Source of the DNA: Silene latifolia
Lineage: Eukaryota > Streptophyta > Magnoliopsida > Caryophyllales > Caryophyllaceae
Direction: 5' to 3'
DNA: 64,000 nt
NCBI RefSeq assembly: GCF_048544455.1
Contig: NC_133526.1
Span: 8,324,001 to 8,388,000, forward strand
This document shows, piece after piece, positions 60,281 through 64,000 of this stretch (within the stretch, counting starts at the first letter, position 1; each line of letters begins with the position of its first letter). The notes beneath the pieces are model-generated. The model made no database searches, was not told the origin of the DNA, and saw nothing but the letters and a program-made list of their open reading frames with translations. The position numbers and the translations under genes were made by a program.

Positions 60281-61150
60281 TGAAGGTAAAACAAATACAC
60301 CCTCCGTCCCAGTTATATTGTCACAACTTCCTTTATGTTCCATCCCAAATTAGTTTATTCTTTTTTATAATATACTAAAAAAAAAAATAGAACTTCCCAT
60401 ACAACCTACTTCATCCGATTGATACTCCTAGTGGGAGGGAATGGTAAGGGTCATGTCGTATCCCTACATGTAAATTTTTTCAGTCAATTGGTATTACAAT
60501 ATTTCATCACTATCTTAAATACGACTTTCTCAAAAAATGATAAAAGAATGGAGTGACTGAGAAAGGGAGAAGGAGGGGAAGTAAAATAAAATGGAAAAGA
60601 AAAACAGCGACAAACGGAAAAAGAATGAGAGAGCAAAGAGGAGAAAGTAAGGGAATGAAATCCAATGAAACAAAAAAAAAAAAAGGAAACACCATTGTTT
60701 GAATTAATTTGCTCTCTCAAGTCTCAACTAGCCCTCCTATCATATTTCTTCAACCCCATATATCCATGTTAATTTTAATTTTCTATTTCCAATGAAGCCA
60801 AAGACTCAATATTCTTTGATTCTGAATTCCGATGGAACAAGGCAAAATGACAAAACTGGTTGCACCTAATTTGGTCATTCAATGCAATTATCGATGCAAT
60901 TTCTAATCTATTATGGCCACACTAAACAGCCTCTCAGTGTTTGTTAAGAGTACGGATACAAGGATCCTATCCTTTTGCCCCACAATTTGTAATAACATCC
61001 CCAAAGTTATTAAAATTCACCTTGTTTGGATAATGAAGCTGCAAAAGAGCTGCTGTGGCCACACCTTGCCACCTGATCTTCAACACTTACAGCGTACTGG
61101 ATTCACCATCTGGCGACTAGTATCCTAAAAATCAGCCATCAACCAAAATC
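60281..61150. other. Intergenic stretch between unit C and the PPR gene
   Basis: It contains AT-rich sequence, a fragment with CCTCCGTCCCAGTTATATTG (Stowaway-like half), a purine-rich tract (60520-60690) and the likely 3' region of the PPR gene. No gene is supportable. Confidence 0.6.
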
Positions 61151-63955
61151 TCAACCGGGTGAAACATGCCTTGAGTCTTTAAGTCTGCCAGCGAGCTGAT
61201 CTTCTTTGAAAGATTTATCGGCTTTTGACATTTCTCTAGTCAACAACATGCGGGTGAGCCAACTGATAGTGCATTTGTTGGACTGAATGATTCCAAAAAG
61301 CTTCACACATGGAGTAACTTGCCCATCCTTCAGCAACCTATCGATCAAAATGCTCCGTACAACTTCATCAGCATTCATATTTTTTTCAAGAACATTCATA
61401 AACAATCCAAGCGCCTCATCTCCGCGACCTGACTTGTACAAAGTACAAATTAACAAGCCATAGGTAGATAACGGGAGCTCAAGTTGACTACTTGCCAGTG
61501 ATTTCAAGATTTCTAGAGCAGGTTCAACTCTTAAATTATTACAGTGACTAATCAATAATGCATTATAAATATTAATATCAGGAGGCATTTCTTTCTCCTC
61601 CATGCTTCTAACCAATTGCTCTGCCTCAACGTATTTCCCTTCTTTGCATAGACCAGTTACTAAGGTACTATAGGTGGTGACTGTGGGTTCAACACCAATT
61701 TGTAAGAGTCTAACTAACAATTGGTCAACGGCATCAAACCACATATGCTTATCGTCAGATGGGAAACTATAGGACACCTGATTCTGGACAGCAACCTTAT
61801 CGAGCAATAACTGACAATCTTTCTTCAAGCCTTTCAGTAGGATACTGAAAGTGCGGTAGTTCGGTTGGCAGCCAAATTCCAGCATCTTCTTAAGAAGCAA
61901 AAATGCATAATCTACCCTACTAACCCTAACAAACCCGTCAATGAGAGAGCTAAACGTTACGACATCAGGAGATAAACCTTTATTTTGCATTTCTTCAAAT
62001 AGATGTTCTGCGGAGTCAACCTTCCCTTCTTGACATAACCCATGAATAAGTACACTGTAAGTATACACACTAGGCTGGCAATTATTCTTTTCCATCTCAC
62101 ACAGCACCTTAAATGCAAGGCTGGTCCTACCGTTTTTGCAAAGACCATTGATCAAAGAAGTGTATGTAATAACATTCGGCGACACTCCTCTCTCAGACAT
62201 CTTATTACACAGTTTCTCAGCAACTTCGTACTTGTCTCCCTTCGATAAAGCACTTATAATGGCATTATATGCCTCCACAGTAGGAGAGCAACCACATTCC
62301 TCCATTTTATCAAGTATTTCTATCCCTTTATTAATTTCACCAGCTTTGCAATAACCGTCAATTAGAGCTGTAAAGCAAAACTGATTTGGTTGCAAACCTC
62401 TTTCGGACATCTTGAGAAAAAGAGAATAAGCTAGCTCTACCTTGTCCCCTTTGCAGAGCCCTGAAATCATTTCAGCAAAAGTATAGATGTCTGGGTCGCA
62501 ACCAGTCTTGCCCATAATGTCAAATAAATTCAAAGCCATGTCAAGATTTTTCTGCCTCATATAACCATGAATGAGTATGTTATAGGTAATTACAGTAGGA
62601 GTAAAACCAGCTTTAATCATATTATCGAAAAGTAACATGGCATCCTCCAACAAACCTTTTGAGCACAGACCTTGTATCATCTCATTATAAGTACGAGCAT
62701 TTCGAGGATAGTCATGAGCCTCCATCCAGTCAAACATATTTAAAGCCTGTTCAAACCTTCCACTCTCAAATAGCTCATGAATCAATGCATTAAATGTGAC
62801 GGCATTTGGTACTAGACGGTCTTTGACCAGTCTGTTGTAGAACCCAATGGCAACCTTGAGGATACCAGCACAGCATGAGCCACTAATAAGGGCAGTATAC
62901 GTATGTACATTAGGATGACAACCTCTTTTCCACATGGCCCCAACAAGTTTAAAAGCGTCTTCAACACGACCATCCTCGCACAACTTGACAATTGGAACGG
63001 TATATGTATAAACAGTAGGTTCAATCCCTCTGTCTAACATTTCCCTAAGCATGCCCAATGCTTCACTAGTCCTACCATCATTGCAAAGCCCATTGATCAA
63101 AGTACTATAAGTCACAGAATTCGGTTGACATTTATCTTCCACCATCCTCCTAAACAACCTAAAGGCACCCTCTATATTACGGTTCCTACAATGCCCAAGA
63201 ATCAAAGAAGTATACGTAAAATCATCCGGCCTCATACCTAAGCGATAAATCTTCCCTAAACCAACCTCAGCACTCCGAAATCTCCCTTTCTTACAAAACA
63301 TATTAATCATAGTATTCAACGTCAACAAATTCAACCCAACCCCACCCGACACCATCTCAAGATATACATTGCAGGCATCACCCACCATATCGAACTTTGA
63401 CAGCGCAAGTAACAATGTATTACCACTATACAAACTAATCTTAACACCCTTCCTACCAATCTCACTTAAATAATCCAAAACCCTAGTAAGCTCATCTCTA
63501 TCCCTACAAGCTTTAACAATCAAAATCTTAACATGATCGGCATCATCAAAACGAGAATCAGACACAAGCCTATTCAACATGGCAACATAACAGTTAAAAT
63601 CATGTCGATACGACGGCCTCTTAGAAAGCCAATAAAAAAACTGCAAGACTAACCCAGTATCCGTATGAACATTAATTATATTTTCCACAACATTGGGCGT
63701 TAATTTGGGGCATAAACGAATCAATTCAGAGCTTGTTTTCCAATGAAAGTTGTTGCAAATAATATCACAAACCTTTGAAACAACACTAACAGTAACAGCA
63801 TCATTAACATTAGTATTAGTATTAGTATTAGTATTGCGATTAAAAAAGGGGTAAAGATTGGATTTTGATGAGAAATTACGGAAACGAAAAGAACCCAATA
63901 CGTAAAAGAGGTTAGGAAGATGAAATAGAGATGGGGTTTTGAAAGGGTTTACCAT
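61151..63955 (-). CDS. P-class pentatricopeptide repeat (PPR) protein
   Basis: The 934-aa intronless frame resembles the At5g65560-type PPR group. The N-terminus (MVNPFKTPSLFHLPNLF, then FRFRNFSSKS) is basic, hydroxylated and poor in acidic residues, as in mitochondrial or plastid presequences. From about residue 175 on there are about 18-20 tandem 35-residue motifs, each opening in the style of VTYSTLINGLCNDGR or VITYTSLINGLCKNGR. P-type motifs such as these bind single-stranded organelle RNA, one base per repeat, through residues 5 and 35. No E, DYW or SMR domain follows the repeats, so it is a P-class rather than an editing protein. Start and stop are clear. It is single copy, next to but outside the triplication. 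An (ATTAGT)n tract in the DNA gives an NTNTNTNTN stretch near residue 45. Confidence 0.93.
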   Translation of the reverse strand: MVNPFKTPSLFHLPNLFYVLGSFRFRNFSSKSNLYPFFNRNTNTNTNTNVNDAVTVSVVSKVCDIICNNFHWKTSSELIRLCPKLTPNVVENIINVHTDTGLVLQFFYWLSKRPSYRHDFNCYVAMLNRLVSDSRFDDADHVKILIVKACRDRDELTRVLDYLSEIGRKGVKISLYSGNTLLLALSKFDMVGDACNVYLEMVSGGVGLNLLTLNTMINMFCKKGRFRSAEVGLGKIYRLGMRPDDFTYTSLILGHCRNRNIEGAFRLFRRMVEDKCQPNSVTYSTLINGLCNDGRTSEALGMLREMLDRGIEPTVYTYTVPIVKLCEDGRVEDAFKLVGAMWKRGCHPNVHTYTALISGSCCAGILKVAIGFYNRLVKDRLVPNAVTFNALIHELFESGRFEQALNMFDWMEAHDYPRNARTYNEMIQGLCSKGLLEDAMLLFDNMIKAGFTPTVITYNILIHGYMRQKNLDMALNLFDIMGKTGCDPDIYTFAEMISGLCKGDKVELAYSLFLKMSERGLQPNQFCFTALIDGYCKAGEINKGIEILDKMEECGCSPTVEAYNAIISALSKGDKYEVAEKLCNKMSERGVSPNVITYTSLINGLCKNGRTSLAFKVLCEMEKNNCQPSVYTYSVLIHGLCQEGKVDSAEHLFEEMQNKGLSPDVVTFSSLIDGFVRVSRVDYAFLLLKKMLEFGCQPNYRTFSILLKGLKKDCQLLLDKVAVQNQVSYSFPSDDKHMWFDAVDQLLVRLLQIGVEPTVTTYSTLVTGLCKEGKYVEAEQLVRSMEEKEMPPDINIYNALLISHCNNLRVEPALEILKSLASSQLELPLSTYGLLICTLYKSGRGDEALGLFMNVLEKNMNADEVVRSILIDRLLKDGQVTPCVKLFGIIQSNKCTISWLTRMLLTREMSKADKSFKEDQLAGRLKDSRHVSPG
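63810..63835. repeat. (ATTAGT)n microsatellite inside the PPR coding region
   Basis: About four hexamer units encode alternating Asn-Thr just after the predicted transit peptide. Because the unit is six bases, length changes would keep the frame. Confidence 0.85.
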
Positions 63956-64000
63956 AGCTTAGATGCGGCGTAAAAATGGTGAGAATAACCGGAGATTGTC

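Noticed and set aside
60484-60720. Minus-strand Phe/Ser-rich open frame next to the PPR gene
   Set aside because: It is the translation of a purine-rich low-complexity tract with no family resemblance.

Overview
This window is plant nuclear DNA, most likely from a eudicot. The evidence is long AT-rich intergenic DNA, spliced genes, a P-class PPR gene, a plant-type nucleoredoxin relative, and dense non-autonomous transposons (Stowaway, Tourist, hAT and Mutator-like MITEs, tRNA-derived SINEs, Helitron ends). Some repeat families resemble ones I associate with Caryophyllales, but that placement is weak.

The window is dominated by a local segmental triplication in direct orientation. Unit A covers about 1201-27648, unit B about 33223-55759, and a truncated unit C about 55829-60280 abuts B. 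A and B are separated by 5.6 kb of unrelated, repeat-rich DNA. Units A and B each carry two genes. The first is a plus-strand nucleoredoxin-like gene (522 aa in A, 515 aa in B) that has kept the thioredoxin-fold architecture but has no CxxC redox motif. The second is a minus-strand seven-exon gene, about 20 kb away, for a 354-aa protein with one clear ankyrin repeat and a hydrophobic C-terminal tail; I reconstructed it from splice sites and phase. Between them is a minus-strand stretch with splice-like signals whose product I do not recognise. Unit C keeps only the nucleoredoxin promoter and last 40 codons (a pseudogene) plus part of the middle stretch. Outside the triplication, 61151-63955 holds a single-copy intronless 934-aa PPR gene on the minus strand.

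Having three related copies lets many insertions and deletions be polarised. Empty sites in sister copies date a 3.4-kb Helitron (unit A; it carries a broken RPA-like OB-fold gene), a 451-bp hAT MITE (A), a Copia-type solo LTR with a 1-kb Mutator-like fold-back nested in it (B), and a Tourist MITE at the B/C junction. Other events, such as a SINE beside an ankyrin-gene splice donor, are shared by A and B and so predate the duplication. Some indels group B with C and others group A with B, so the copies look like mosaics.

I found no clearly novel enzymatic system. The most notable items are the retained redox-dead nucleoredoxin pair with a decapitated third copy, the Helitron with its RPA remnant, the nested fold-back in a solo LTR, the SINE beside a splice donor, and the mosaic history of the array.
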